From contig NZ_JACHDR010000001.1 of the NCBI RefSeq assembly GCF_014201135.1, positions 2,046,001-2,110,000 of the forward strand: a stretch of DNA of 64,000 nucleotides, read 5' to 3'. The DNA is from Neomicrococcus aestuarii. GTDB lineage: Bacteria > Actinomycetota > Actinomycetes > Actinomycetales > Micrococcaceae. Position 1 is the first letter of the stretch, and each line of letters opens with the position of its first letter. Shown here in pieces: positions 35,267 through 42,543 of the stretch. The notes beneath the pieces were generated by a model. It did no database searches, was not told where the DNA came from, and saw only the letters and a program-made list of their open reading frames with translations. The position numbers and the translations under genes were made by a program.

Positions 35267-37045
35267 ATGGAACAAAATCTTGAATCTCCACGCGGCGGCT
35301 CGGGACCGGGGCGCATTAAGCCGGCTGACCGCAATCAAATCACTCGGTACCCCGTACCTTTCTCGCGCGTCGTGTCCTTGTTCGCGCCACATAAGGCGAG
35401 CATCGTCGTCGTCATGGTGCTGATCACGCTGTCCTCAGCCATCTCGCTCGCACAGCCCTTCTTGGTCCGTGGCGTCATCGATGACGCGTTGCCCCAGCAA
35501 AACGTGCCGCTCCTTGTGGGCTTGACCGTTTCCATGGTGGCAATTGCGGCAGTGACAAGCATTCTTGGCGTGCTACAGACCTGGCGCGCCACCGTGATGG
35601 GCCAGCGCGTGATGCACTCGCTGCGCACCAAACTCTTCAAACACATGCAGAAGCAATCCTTGGGATTCTTCACGCGTGCTCGTGGTGGCGACGTGCAAAG
35701 CCGCCTCATCAATGACATCGCGGGCATGCAATCGGTGGTCACCACCACGGCTACCGGTATCGCCTCCAATGTCACCACTGCGGTGGGAACTGCGATCGCC
35801 ATGGTGGCGCTATCGCCCGCGCTCTCGTTGTTGTCGCTGATCGTGTTGCCGCCTGCCATTCTTCTGTCTCGCAAGGTGGCCCTGCTTCGCCGGGATATCA
35901 CCGAGGAGCGGCAAATTGAGGTTTCCGCCCTGCACGCGCAGGTTGAGGAAAGCCTTTCCGTCTCGGGTGCTCGTCTCTCTAAAACTTTGGGCACGGCTCC
36001 TCGCGATGCTGAGAAGTTTGAACAGCGTTCCGAACGACTCGTAGGCCTGGAAGTGCGCTCGCAGCTCGCCGGCCGCTGGCGCATGGCCACCATGAGCATC
36101 GTGTTCGCGGCCATTCCCGCGGCCATCTACTTGGTGGCAGGACTACCCGTGACCCGCGACGGCATGACTATTGGTACGTTGGTGGCCTTTACCGGCCTGC
36201 AGGCCGCCATCTTCCGGCCCATCATGGGACTCCTAAATGTTGGTGTTCAGTGGGTGAGCGCCATGGCGTTCTTCTCCCGCATCTTCGAATACCTTGACCT
36301 CACCCCAGAGGTTCCGGAACCAGTCAAACCCGTTGCGCTTGATCCGGCGAACGCTCGTGGCGAGGTTCGTTTCGAGAACGTCACCTTCGCGTACGCCGGG
36401 TCCGAGCCCACCTTGCGCGGCATCGACTTGATCCTCGCTCAGGGCACCACCACTGCCGTGGTGGGAGCTACCGGTTCAGGTAAGTCCACGTTGGGATCCT
36501 TGGTGCCTCGACTGAATGACGTCACTGAGGGACGAGTGCTCATCGATGACGTTGATGTTCGTGACCTGTCCTCGCAAAACCTGTCTCAGCTCGTCGGCGT
36601 TGTCTCCCAAGAGACCTACCTACTGCACACCTCTATTAGGGAGAACCTCTTGCTCGCAAAGCCAGGTGCTTCCGAGCTTGAACTGTGGGAGGCGCTCTCT
36701 GCCGCTCGCGTGGCCGAAACTGTCGAAGCGCTTCCGGACGGACTCGACACCGTGGTCGGTGCACGTGGACACCGCTTCTCAGGCGGAGAGCAGCAGCGAA
36801 TTGCGATTGCTCGCACGCTCTTGCGAAACCCACCGATCCTGGTTCTGGATGAAGCAACGTCTGCTTTGGATAACTCCACGGAGGCTGAAGTTCAGGCGGC
36901 CATCGATCACTTGGCTGTCGGCCGAACCACGCTGACCATCGCGCACCGACTCTCCACCATCCAGAATGCCGACCTCGTGGTGCGGCTCGACGAAGGGCAA
37001 ATCGTCCAGCGCGGAAAGCCTCAGGACGTACTTGCAAGGGTCTAG
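35267..37045 (+). CDS. ABC-type multidrug exporter, fused permease and ATPase
   Basis: The 592-residue half-transporter has six membrane segments in residues 40-330 and an ATPase domain with Walker A GATGSGKSTLGSL (about residue 402), signature FSGGEQQRIAIARTLL, Walker B ILVLDEATSALD and switch AHRLST. It should work as a homodimer of the MsbA/BmrA type exporting lipophilic compounds. ATG 35267 lies behind GGGGGAGG; the upstream in-frame ATG is less well placed. It diverges from marR. A 22-bp perfect tandem duplication covers its stop codon. Confidence 0.9.
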   Translation: MEQNLESPRGGSGPGRIKPADRNQITRYPVPFSRVVSLFAPHKASIVVVMVLITLSSAISLAQPFLVRGVIDDALPQQNVPLLVGLTVSMVAIAAVTSILGVLQTWRATVMGQRVMHSLRTKLFKHMQKQSLGFFTRARGGDVQSRLINDIAGMQSVVTTTATGIASNVTTAVGTAIAMVALSPALSLLSLIVLPPAILLSRKVALLRRDITEERQIEVSALHAQVEESLSVSGARLSKTLGTAPRDAEKFEQRSERLVGLEVRSQLAGRWRMATMSIVFAAIPAAIYLVAGLPVTRDGMTIGTLVAFTGLQAAIFRPIMGLLNVGVQWVSAMAFFSRIFEYLDLTPEVPEPVKPVALDPANARGEVRFENVTFAYAGSEPTLRGIDLILAQGTTTAVVGATGSGKSTLGSLVPRLNDVTEGRVLIDDVDVRDLSSQNLSQLVGVVSQETYLLHTSIRENLLLAKPGASELELWEALSAARVAETVEALPDGLDTVVGARGHRFSGGEQQRIAIARTLLRNPPILVLDEATSALDNSTEAEVQAAIDHLAVGRTTLTIAHRLSTIQNADLVVRLDEGQIVQRGKPQDVLARV

Positions 37046-37068
37046 GGACGTACTTGCAAGGGTCTAGG
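37025..37068. repeat. 22-bp perfect tandem duplication over a stop codon
   Basis: Two identical 22-bp copies at 37025-37046 and 37047-37068 begin GACGTACTTGCAAGGG and each contain TAG. The first TAG (37043-37045) is the stop of the ABC exporter gene. Confidence 0.85.
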
Positions 37069-37082
37069 TGCGCGGGTGATCC

Positions 37083-37130
37083 TGAGTCTGTGAGTCTGTG
37101 AGTCTGTGAGTCTGTGAGTCTGTGAGTCTG
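37083..37130. repeat. microsatellite (TGAGTCTG)x6
   Basis: Six perfect head-to-tail copies of an 8-bp unit lie 38 bases behind the exporter stop. Such arrays are prone to copy-number change. No reading frame of a plausible gene crosses it. Confidence 0.9.
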
Positions 37131-37290
37131 TAACTCCGGTTGCTCCGGTGGTTCGGTGGTCCGAGACTCCAGTTGCCCCGCGACTTCGGTTGTCCCGATG
37201 GCCAGTGCTCCGGTTGCCCAGTGCTCTGGTTGCCCAGTGACGCCGGTTGCCTCGTGACCTCGCTGCTCCGGTTGTGACTTGAACGCACCG
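37131..37290. repeat. degenerate minisatellite with CTCCGGTTGCCC-type unit
   Basis: A unit of about 16 bp recurs with changes: AGTGCTCCGGTTGCCC, AGTGCTCTGGTTGCCC, AGTGACGCCGGTTGCC, with further remnants such as CTCCGGTTG and CTTCGGTTG. It continues the repeat-rich DNA behind the exporter. The rest of the gap to 37446 holds the promoter of the flavin reductase, including TTGAA-N11-TTCAA near 37395-37415. Confidence 0.65.
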
Positions 37291-37446
37291 GCACCCCTTG
37301 ACTGCAGCGGCATCCTCGGGGGCGAGATTGCAGGTACTTCGGACCGGGAATTGTGGCGTTGGTCACAGGCGGAATATGTTGAGAATGCATTCAGTTGAAT
37401 AGCTTGTAAGTTCAATCGACAACAGATTTTCGCTAAGGAGACCAAC

Positions 37447-38040
37447 GTGAACAAGATCGCCATCGTTACCGGTTCTACCCGTCCAGGCCGCAACAACTTG
37501 GGTGTTGCACAGTGGGTTCTCGAGCAGGCTCAGCAGCGTGGAGACGCTCAGTACGAGCTCGTAGACATCGCTTCCTTCAACCTGCCAGTTCTTGATGAGG
37601 CTTACCCAGCTGCTTACCAGAACTACCAGAACGATCACACGAAGGCATGGGCTGCAACGCTTGCTGAGTTTGATGGTTACATCTTCGTCACCCCTGAGTA
37701 CAACCACTCTGTTTCCCCAGCCTTGGCGAACGCTTTGTCCTTCGTCAACGCTGAGTTGAACAACAAGGCTGCTGGCATTGTTGGCTACGGTTCCGCTTTG
37801 GGCGCTCGTGCCATCGAGCACTTGCGTGCAATCCTTTCCGAGCTTCAGGTTGCTCACGTTCAGAAGACCGGCCTCTTCAGCCTCTTCACCGACTTCAAGG
37901 ATTTCTCTTCCTTCGAGCCTTCCGAAGCCGGTGCTGCATCGTTGGCACCAATGCTTGATCAGCTTGCCGTCTGGACCGTTGCTATGAACTCCGTTCGTGC
38001 AGAGTCCGCTGTTGCCGATGATGATTCCGTCAACGCCTAG
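37447..38040 (+). CDS. NAD(P)H-dependent FMN reductase
   Basis: The 197-residue flavodoxin-like protein has the phosphate loop GSTRPGRNNLGVAQWVLEQA, VTPEYNHSVSPALANALSFV (the FMN-ring loop of the YdiG/SsuE/ArsH superfamily) and IVGYGSALGARAIEHL. It reduces FMN or quinones with NAD(P)H and could supply reduced flavin to the monooxygenase at 39798. GTG 37447 has AAGGAG upstream. Codon choice is more T-rich than in neighbours, as often seen in strongly expressed genes of this group. Confidence 0.9.
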   Translation: MNKIAIVTGSTRPGRNNLGVAQWVLEQAQQRGDAQYELVDIASFNLPVLDEAYPAAYQNYQNDHTKAWAATLAEFDGYIFVTPEYNHSVSPALANALSFVNAELNNKAAGIVGYGSALGARAIEHLRAILSELQVAHVQKTGLFSLFTDFKDFSSFEPSEAGAASLAPMLDQLAVWTVAMNSVRAESAVADDDSVNA

Positions 38041-38060
38041 GCTTTAACGGTATAAAAACT

Positions 38061-38108
38061 TGTCGCTTGAGCCGGCGTCCTGAAGCACATTGGCGCTGGA
38101 TCGTGACA
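38061..38108. repeat. possible degraded member of the palindromic repeat family
   Basis: The central GCGTCCTGA with a following CAT matches the centre of the palindrome at 39545-39600. The outer arms ACTTGTC and GACAAG still pair, but inner arms have decayed. Confidence 0.35.
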
Positions 38109-38116
38109 AGAACTAG

Positions 38117-38150
38117 GGAGTGGTTCCTTTCCCCGGGGCCACTCCTTTAA
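38117..38150 (+). terminator. terminator after flavin reductase gene
   Basis: GGAGTGG (38117-38123) pairs with CCACTCC (38139-38145), followed by TTTAA; the loop can fold further through GG/CC pairs. Confidence 0.6.
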
Positions 38151-38285
38151 CGATCTCCCCTTTAGCGATCCCTTGCTTCTTGATCGATCCCGCACTCCAA
38201 CGAGCCAGAGGCTTTTGGAGTCAGATCGCTTCTCGCCAGAAGTGTCCCGAACGGTGGCACCGGACCTTCTTTGGCAGTAATAAAT

Positions 38286-38297
38286 AGGTGCCCACCT
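38286..38297. promoter_or_regulatory. small palindrome AGGTGCCCACCT before GST gene
   Basis: AGGTG-CC-CACCT lies 16 bases before the start codon of the GST gene, where a repressor would block transcription or initiation. The cognate protein is unknown. Confidence 0.3.
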
Positions 38298-38312
38298 GAG
38301 TAGGCTGAATAC

Positions 38313-39419
38313 ATGACTTCCACAGAGTTTTCCACTAAAGGCAGTTACATCACCGGCGGCGAGTTCACCCGCGACACCAACTACATCGAAGATCGCATCG
38401 TTGCCGATCCAGATGCCATCCGCGCACTACCCGCAGCTGAATCGTCCAAGGTCGGACAGGTAGGCGTCGGCCTCACGCCAGGTGCTCAAGCTTGGCCAGT
38501 CGAACCGAACCGTTATCGACTGGTCGCAGCCCGCGCATGTCCATGGGCGAACCGCACGCTGATTGTCCGCCGACTCTTGGGCCTCGAAGATGTCATCTCG
38601 GTAGGACTTCCCGGCCCCACCCACGATTCCCGTTCGTGGACCTTCGATCTCGACCCCGACGGCGTCGACCCCGTCCTCGGAACCGAGCGCCTCCAGCAGA
38701 ACTACTTCAAGCGCTTCCCGGATTACCCCCGGGGTATCACGGTCCCGGCCATTGTAGATATCGCAAGCGGCGGCGTCGTAACCAATAACTACCCCCAAAT
38801 CACGCTGGACTTCTCCACGGAATGGAAGCAATTCCACCGCGAGGGCGCCCCGGATCTGTTGCCCGCTGACAAGCTCGACGAGATGTGGCCGGTCATCAAG
38901 CGCATCTTTACCGAGGTCAACAACGGCGTGTACCGCGCGGGCTTTGCCGGCACGCAAGAAGCGTACAACGACGCTTACAACCGTCTGTGGGTCGCCATGG
39001 ACTGGCTCGAAGAACGATTGGGAAAGCAGCGCTTCCTGATGGGCGACACCATCACCGAAGCCGACGTGCGACTCTTCACCACGCTCGTTCGCTTTGACCC
39101 TGTCTACCACGGTCACTTCAAGTGCAACCGCAACAAGCTTGACGAGATGCCAAACCTCTGGGGCTACGCGCGTGAGCTCTTCCAGACCCCAGGTTTCGGC
39201 GACACCGTGGACTTTGAGCAGATCAAACGCCACTACTACGTAGTGCACGAGGACGTGAACCCCACGCAGATCGTTCCTGTGGGACCGGACCTCAGCAACT
39301 GGCTCGAGCCGCACGACCGCGAGAAGTTTGGCGGATCGCCGTTCGGTGAGGGTACTGCGCCGGAACCTCCGCGTGAATCCGAGCGTGTGGTGGCTGGCCA
39401 CAACCCGCTGTACAGCTAA
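38313..39419 (+). CDS. Xi-class glutathione S-transferase-like protein
   Basis: The 368-residue protein has the catalytic Cys motif ACPWANRT (Cys76), TVPAIVDIASGGVVTNNYPQITLDF and the C-terminal helical domain with QRFLMGDTITEADVRLFTTLVRFDPVYHGHFKCN. It ends VVHEDVNPTQIVPVGP. These mark the glutathionyl-hydroquinone reductase (Xi) group, which reductively deglutathionylates quinol adducts. Actinobacteria usually make mycothiol instead of glutathione, so the thiol cofactor is uncertain. A role in handling aromatic breakdown products is possible. Confidence 0.88.
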   Translation: MTSTEFSTKGSYITGGEFTRDTNYIEDRIVADPDAIRALPAAESSKVGQVGVGLTPGAQAWPVEPNRYRLVAARACPWANRTLIVRRLLGLEDVISVGLPGPTHDSRSWTFDLDPDGVDPVLGTERLQQNYFKRFPDYPRGITVPAIVDIASGGVVTNNYPQITLDFSTEWKQFHREGAPDLLPADKLDEMWPVIKRIFTEVNNGVYRAGFAGTQEAYNDAYNRLWVAMDWLEERLGKQRFLMGDTITEADVRLFTTLVRFDPVYHGHFKCNRNKLDEMPNLWGYARELFQTPGFGDTVDFEQIKRHYYVVHEDVNPTQIVPVGPDLSNWLEPHDREKFGGSPFGEGTAPEPPRESERVVAGHNPLYS

Positions 39420-39544
39420 AGCTTGCTTGGAGCTCGCAGGTGCTGGCGAGTTGCCTCCGCCCGCCAGCGTCTGCGAGCGGAAAACTCGCCCGCGATCACC
39501 TACAAGCGTTGCGCTTGTATCACCAGCCAGCCCCGCAAGCTGAT

Positions 39545-39600
39545 CGAGTTGCCACTTTAACGCCGTCCTGATGTTCATCACGGCGTTAAAGTGGCTTTTC
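39545..39600 (+). repeat. palindromic repeat R1, also terminator-like
   Basis: Bases 39551-39566 pair perfectly with 39580-39595 (16 bp, 13-base loop containing GATGTTCATC) and are followed by TTTTC. The left arm continues outward as CGAGTT, shared with R2. It may terminate GST transcription. Confidence 0.7.
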
Positions 39601-39605
39601 GTTTT

Positions 39606-39625
39606 CCGGACTGGACCGGACTGGA
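39606..39625. repeat. 10-bp perfect tandem duplication CCGGACTGGA
   Basis: CCGGACTGGA occurs twice head to tail just behind R1. Confidence 0.7.
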
Positions 39626-39699
39626 ACTTGCGCCGCAAAAACTACGCGCCCGCTTCGCTCCCGAGGCTCAGCGCGCTCGAAACAACTCCGCCCGAAACG

Positions 39700-39756
39700 C
39701 GAGTTGCCAAGTTGACACCGTCCGGGCATCCGGAACAGCGTTAACTTGGCAACTCG
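39700..39756. repeat. palindromic repeat R2
   Basis: CGAGTTGCCAAGTT (39700-39713) pairs perfectly with 39743-39756. The inner part is diverged but keeps GTCCGG-N4-CCGG and the AACAGCGTTAAC arm shared with R3. Confidence 0.7.
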
Positions 39757-39797
39757 AACTCCACCAGAGCCTCTCAGTCCTCAAACGTCCGCGATTA

Positions 39798-41171
39798 CTA
39801 GCCTTCTTCAAGCTGGTTGCTAAACGCGCCTCGGTAGGAGGCCGCGACGTGGCGCTCAGGCAGGTAATCCGTGCCGAAGATGCGCTTGCGCGAGGTACCT
39901 TCTCCGTACTCAGACTTGGCAAGTCCGCGTTCCTGAAGAACAGGGATCACGTGCTCAATGAAGTCCACGTAGCTGCCAGGACGCGTGGCGTTGATGACGT
40001 TGATGCCGTCCACTCCGGCATCAGCCCATGCCTGAAGCTTGTCAGCGATCTGCTCCGGGGTGCCAACTACGCGAGAGTTACGGCCCTGAAGGCGGCCAAG
40101 ATCCTCAACCGTGGCTTCGCGGCCTTCAACAGACTGGCGAGTCCACTCGATGATGCTGCGCGTGCCATCAGAGGCTTCGATGTCGCCCAGCGGGGTGTCC
40201 AAAGAGTGGTGTCCGAAGTCCACACCAATGGCGCCGCCGAGGTGAGCCACCATGGCGTCAAGGTCCATGCTCTCCTCAAGCTCAACTTCCTTCGCGCGAG
40301 CTTCGGCCTCAGTGGAGCCAATGACGAAGCTCAGGCCCTGCATGAACTTGAGGTCCTCGGCGTTGCGGCCGGCCTCAAATACGCGGCGGCGCGTGTCCTG
40401 AATCAAGCCGGCGGCTTTTTCCGGGCTCGGCGTGATGATGAACTGCAGCTCGGCGTTGCGTGCCGCGAAGTCACGGCCGGCCGGCGATGAGCCAGCCTGG
40501 AAAAGCAACGGGGTGCGCTGCGGCGATGGCGCAACGAGGTGTGGTCCTTCAACTTCGTAGCGCTTGCCTACGTGGTTGATCTTGTGGACTTTGGAGTAGT
40601 CGGCGTGGATGCCCTTTTCCTTGTCCTGCAAGAGCGCGCCCTCGTCCCATGAGCCTTCCCAAAGCTTGTAGACAACGTCCATGTACTCGTCGGCCCAGAC
40701 GTAGCGTTCGTCGTGGGGAGTGAGGTCTTGGCCGAAGTTGCGTGCGGCGTTTTGCAAGGAGTTGGTGACGATGTTCCGCGCGATGCGTCCCTTGGTGGCG
40801 TGGTCCAGCGTGGAAATGCGGCGGGCAAAGTTGAAGGGGTGCTCTTGCAATACGGAGCTGGTGATGGCGATGCCAATGTCATTCGTCGCGTAAGCAATCG
40901 CGGAGGCGATCACGGAAGGGTCGTTGCTCGGGATCTGCAGTCCGGCTTCGACGAACTTCTGGTAGGAACCGCGGTGATTTCCGTAGAGTCCCACGACGTC
41001 AGCGAAGAAGAGGATGTAGAACTTGCCCTTTTCGAGGGTCTTCGCCAGGTCAATCCAGTGATCGAGGTCGTTGAAGTTGGTTTGTTCAGCTTCGGGGCGA
41101 CGCGATGTTCCCTGCAGGATGTGGCTGGCGGTGTTCATAACGAATGCTGAAAACAGCAGTGGCTTTGGTAT
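39798..41171 (-). CDS. LLM-class flavin-dependent monooxygenase (NtaA/SnaA/DszA family)
   Basis: This two-component monooxygenase uses FMNH2 and oxygen; family members attack nitrilotriacetate, sulfones, sulfonates or pyrimidines. Motifs are GKFYILFFADVVGLYGNHRGSY, LQIPSNDPSVIASAIAYATNDIGIAITSSVLQEHPFNFARRISTLDHATKGRIARNIVTN, PLLFQAGSSPAGRDFAARNAELQF. The first ATG (41138) gives 446 residues but drops the conserved first barrel strand KPLLFSAFV, which is encoded in frame just upstream. With AAGGAAG at 41178-41184 the expected start at 41169-41171 is ATA, not ATG. I annotate 457 residues from that codon. Partner reductase could be the gene at 37447. No substrate clue is adjacent. Confidence 0.85.
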   Translation of the reverse strand: MPKPLLFSAFVMNTASHILQGTSRRPEAEQTNFNDLDHWIDLAKTLEKGKFYILFFADVVGLYGNHRGSYQKFVEAGLQIPSNDPSVIASAIAYATNDIGIAITSSVLQEHPFNFARRISTLDHATKGRIARNIVTNSLQNAARNFGQDLTPHDERYVWADEYMDVVYKLWEGSWDEGALLQDKEKGIHADYSKVHKINHVGKRYEVEGPHLVAPSPQRTPLLFQAGSSPAGRDFAARNAELQFIITPSPEKAAGLIQDTRRRVFEAGRNAEDLKFMQGLSFVIGSTEAEARAKEVELEESMDLDAMVAHLGGAIGVDFGHHSLDTPLGDIEASDGTRSIIEWTRQSVEGREATVEDLGRLQGRNSRVVGTPEQIADKLQAWADAGVDGINVINATRPGSYVDFIEHVIPVLQERGLAKSEYGEGTSRKRIFGTDYLPERHVAASYRGAFSNQLEEG

Positions 41172-41177
41172 GTTCTT

Positions 41178-41184
41178 CTTCCTT
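41178..41184 (-). promoter_or_regulatory. ribosome site pointing to an ATA start
   Basis: AAGGAAG on the minus strand is spaced 6 bases from ATA at 41169-41171 and about 39 bases from the first ATG at 41138. It decides between the two possible starts of the monooxygenase. Confidence 0.5.
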
Positions 41185-41319
41185 GGAGAGCGAAGTGGTC
41201 AGAGAAAGTGGGCTTGCTTCACCCTAACGAGGACGCCCCGCGGCGCCGAAGAGGCAAGAACTTTTGTGACTATGGGCTACGAATGGGTGGTTTTCACGGG
41301 GGGACGCCATCCTACAAAT

Positions 41320-41376
41320 CGACTTGCCACGTTAACGCCGTCCCGACGCCCAGCACAGCGTTAACGTGGCAACTCG
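41320..41376. repeat. palindromic repeat R3
   Basis: The 22-base arms 41320-41341 and 41355-41376 pair with two mismatches around a 13-base loop; the core is TTGCCACGTTAACG / CGTTAACGTGGCAA. It lies 149 bases upstream of the monooxygenase start and 83 bases before the RNase H gene. Confidence 0.75.
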
Positions 41377-41459
41377 ATCCGCGAAGAGACCAGCACAGCG
41401 AAGAAGCGCACGCCACCGCCTCGGGCTAAGTGTCGGCCTCACATGGAATGATGGAAATC

Positions 41460-42539
41460 ATGGCTATTGTTGCAGCGGCAGACGGATCATCACTCGGAAA
41501 CCCCGGACCCACGGGTTGGGCTTGGTACGTGGATGAGAACACGTGGCAGGCCGGCGGCTCCAAGCATGGCACTAACAACATTGGCGAGTTGACGGCGGTT
41601 TTGGAGCTTTTCCGCGCCACGAAGCACGTCGCTGATGAGCCCCTCGAGATCCTCTGCGATTCCCAGTACGTCATCAACTGCGTCACCAAATGGATGCCCG
41701 GCTGGAAGAAGCGCGGCTGGGTCAAGGCTGACAAGAAGCCGGTGATGAACTCGGATTTGCTGAAGCAGATCGATGCCGAGCTCGTGGGCCGCAACTACCG
41801 TTTCGAGTGGGTGCGTGGCCACGCGGGTCACGGTTTGAATGAGGCAGCGGATGATCGCGCGCGGGCGGCCGCGACGGCTTATCAGCGCGGCGAAACACCG
41901 GATGAGGGCCCCGGTTTCCCGTACGACGACGCAGCCTCGCCTCAGGACTCCACCGGCAAGAACACCGGGGTAAACATTCAGGACGAGCCACTGGATAGGC
42001 AAAGTAACGAACGGCTGGAGATTCGGCCGGACGAGAAGCTGGGCGAGCAATATGGTGAGCGGCGAAACGAGAAGGTCTCCGCGCAACAGAGCGAGGGTCT
42101 GGACGAGCGGCTCGACGGGCAGCTGGATCTGCTGAGCCTGCTTTCTGAAGATGACCCTGAGGAAACGGCTGCGGCAACTTCTGGATCGGATGACGTGGAG
42201 GCGGTCTGGAAGCTCGAAGCGGAGCTTTTGAAGGCCTATGCGGAGGCCGCAGAACGTCATGAAGACCCAGATATAGTTCACTTACTGGATGAAATGTTTA
42301 CAGGTGTGCGCGCAGATGGTTACCTTGTTGAGGAAAATAGCGTGCCCATGACACACGTCCACGGAACAACCATGGAACGTCTTGGAGCTACGGAGCTCAC
42401 GCCGGATCTGATCCGGTTGACGTACGTTCTGGACGCGCGACGCGACAGTAATTACAGCGAGCTGGTACTCGGCTCGGTATGGCTACGCCGCGGAAAGAGT
42501 TGGAAGCTGAGCTTCCGACAGGAAACCGGAAGGAACTAG
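41460..42539 (+). CDS. RNase H domain fused to a DUF4440/NTF2-like domain
   Basis: Residues 1-145 form a type 1 RNase H: VAAADGSSLGNPGPTGWAWYVDE, NNIGELTAV, EILCDSQYVINCVTKW, FEWVRGHAGHGLNEAADDRARAAA, so the Asp-Glu-Asp-Asp site is complete. It should cut RNA in RNA-DNA hybrids. A charged low-complexity linker (about 150-235, rich in Glu, Arg, Gln and Asp) joins it to a C-terminal domain of about 110 residues with the DUF4440-like pattern VWKLEAELLKAYAEAAERHEDPDIVHLLDEMFTGVRADG and VLGSVWLRRGKSWKLSFRQET. The start at 41460 is preferred to GTG 41430. The next gene begins 4 bases later. Confidence 0.87.
   Translation: MAIVAAADGSSLGNPGPTGWAWYVDENTWQAGGSKHGTNNIGELTAVLELFRATKHVADEPLEILCDSQYVINCVTKWMPGWKKRGWVKADKKPVMNSDLLKQIDAELVGRNYRFEWVRGHAGHGLNEAADDRARAAATAYQRGETPDEGPGFPYDDAASPQDSTGKNTGVNIQDEPLDRQSNERLEIRPDEKLGEQYGERRNEKVSAQQSEGLDERLDGQLDLLSLLSEDDPEETAAATSGSDDVEAVWKLEAELLKAYAEAAERHEDPDIVHLLDEMFTGVRADGYLVEENSVPMTHVHGTTMERLGATELTPDLIRLTYVLDARRDSNYSELVLGSVWLRRGKSWKLSFRQETGRN
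41922..41933 (+). repeat. near-copy of dispersed 13-mer (12 of 13)
   Basis: GTACGACGACGC with C instead of A before it, in the RNase H fusion at the start of the low-complexity linker. Confidence 0.55.
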
Positions 42540-42543
42540 CCGT

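Larger units (their letters stand above)
39420..39797. other. 378-base structured gap between GST and monooxygenase genes
   Basis: No gene is seen. In order it holds GGCGAGTT/AACTCGCC (39445-39490), the tight hairpin TACAAGCG-TTG-CGCTTGTA (39501-39519), palindromic repeat R1, a tandem duplication at 39606 and palindromic repeat R2. The density of self-pairing DNA is exceptional for the window. Confidence 0.6.

Noticed and set aside
37083-37130. Six evenly repeated units considered as a CRISPR array
   Set aside because: The 8-bp units are contiguous with no spacers and no cas genes are near; it is a microsatellite.
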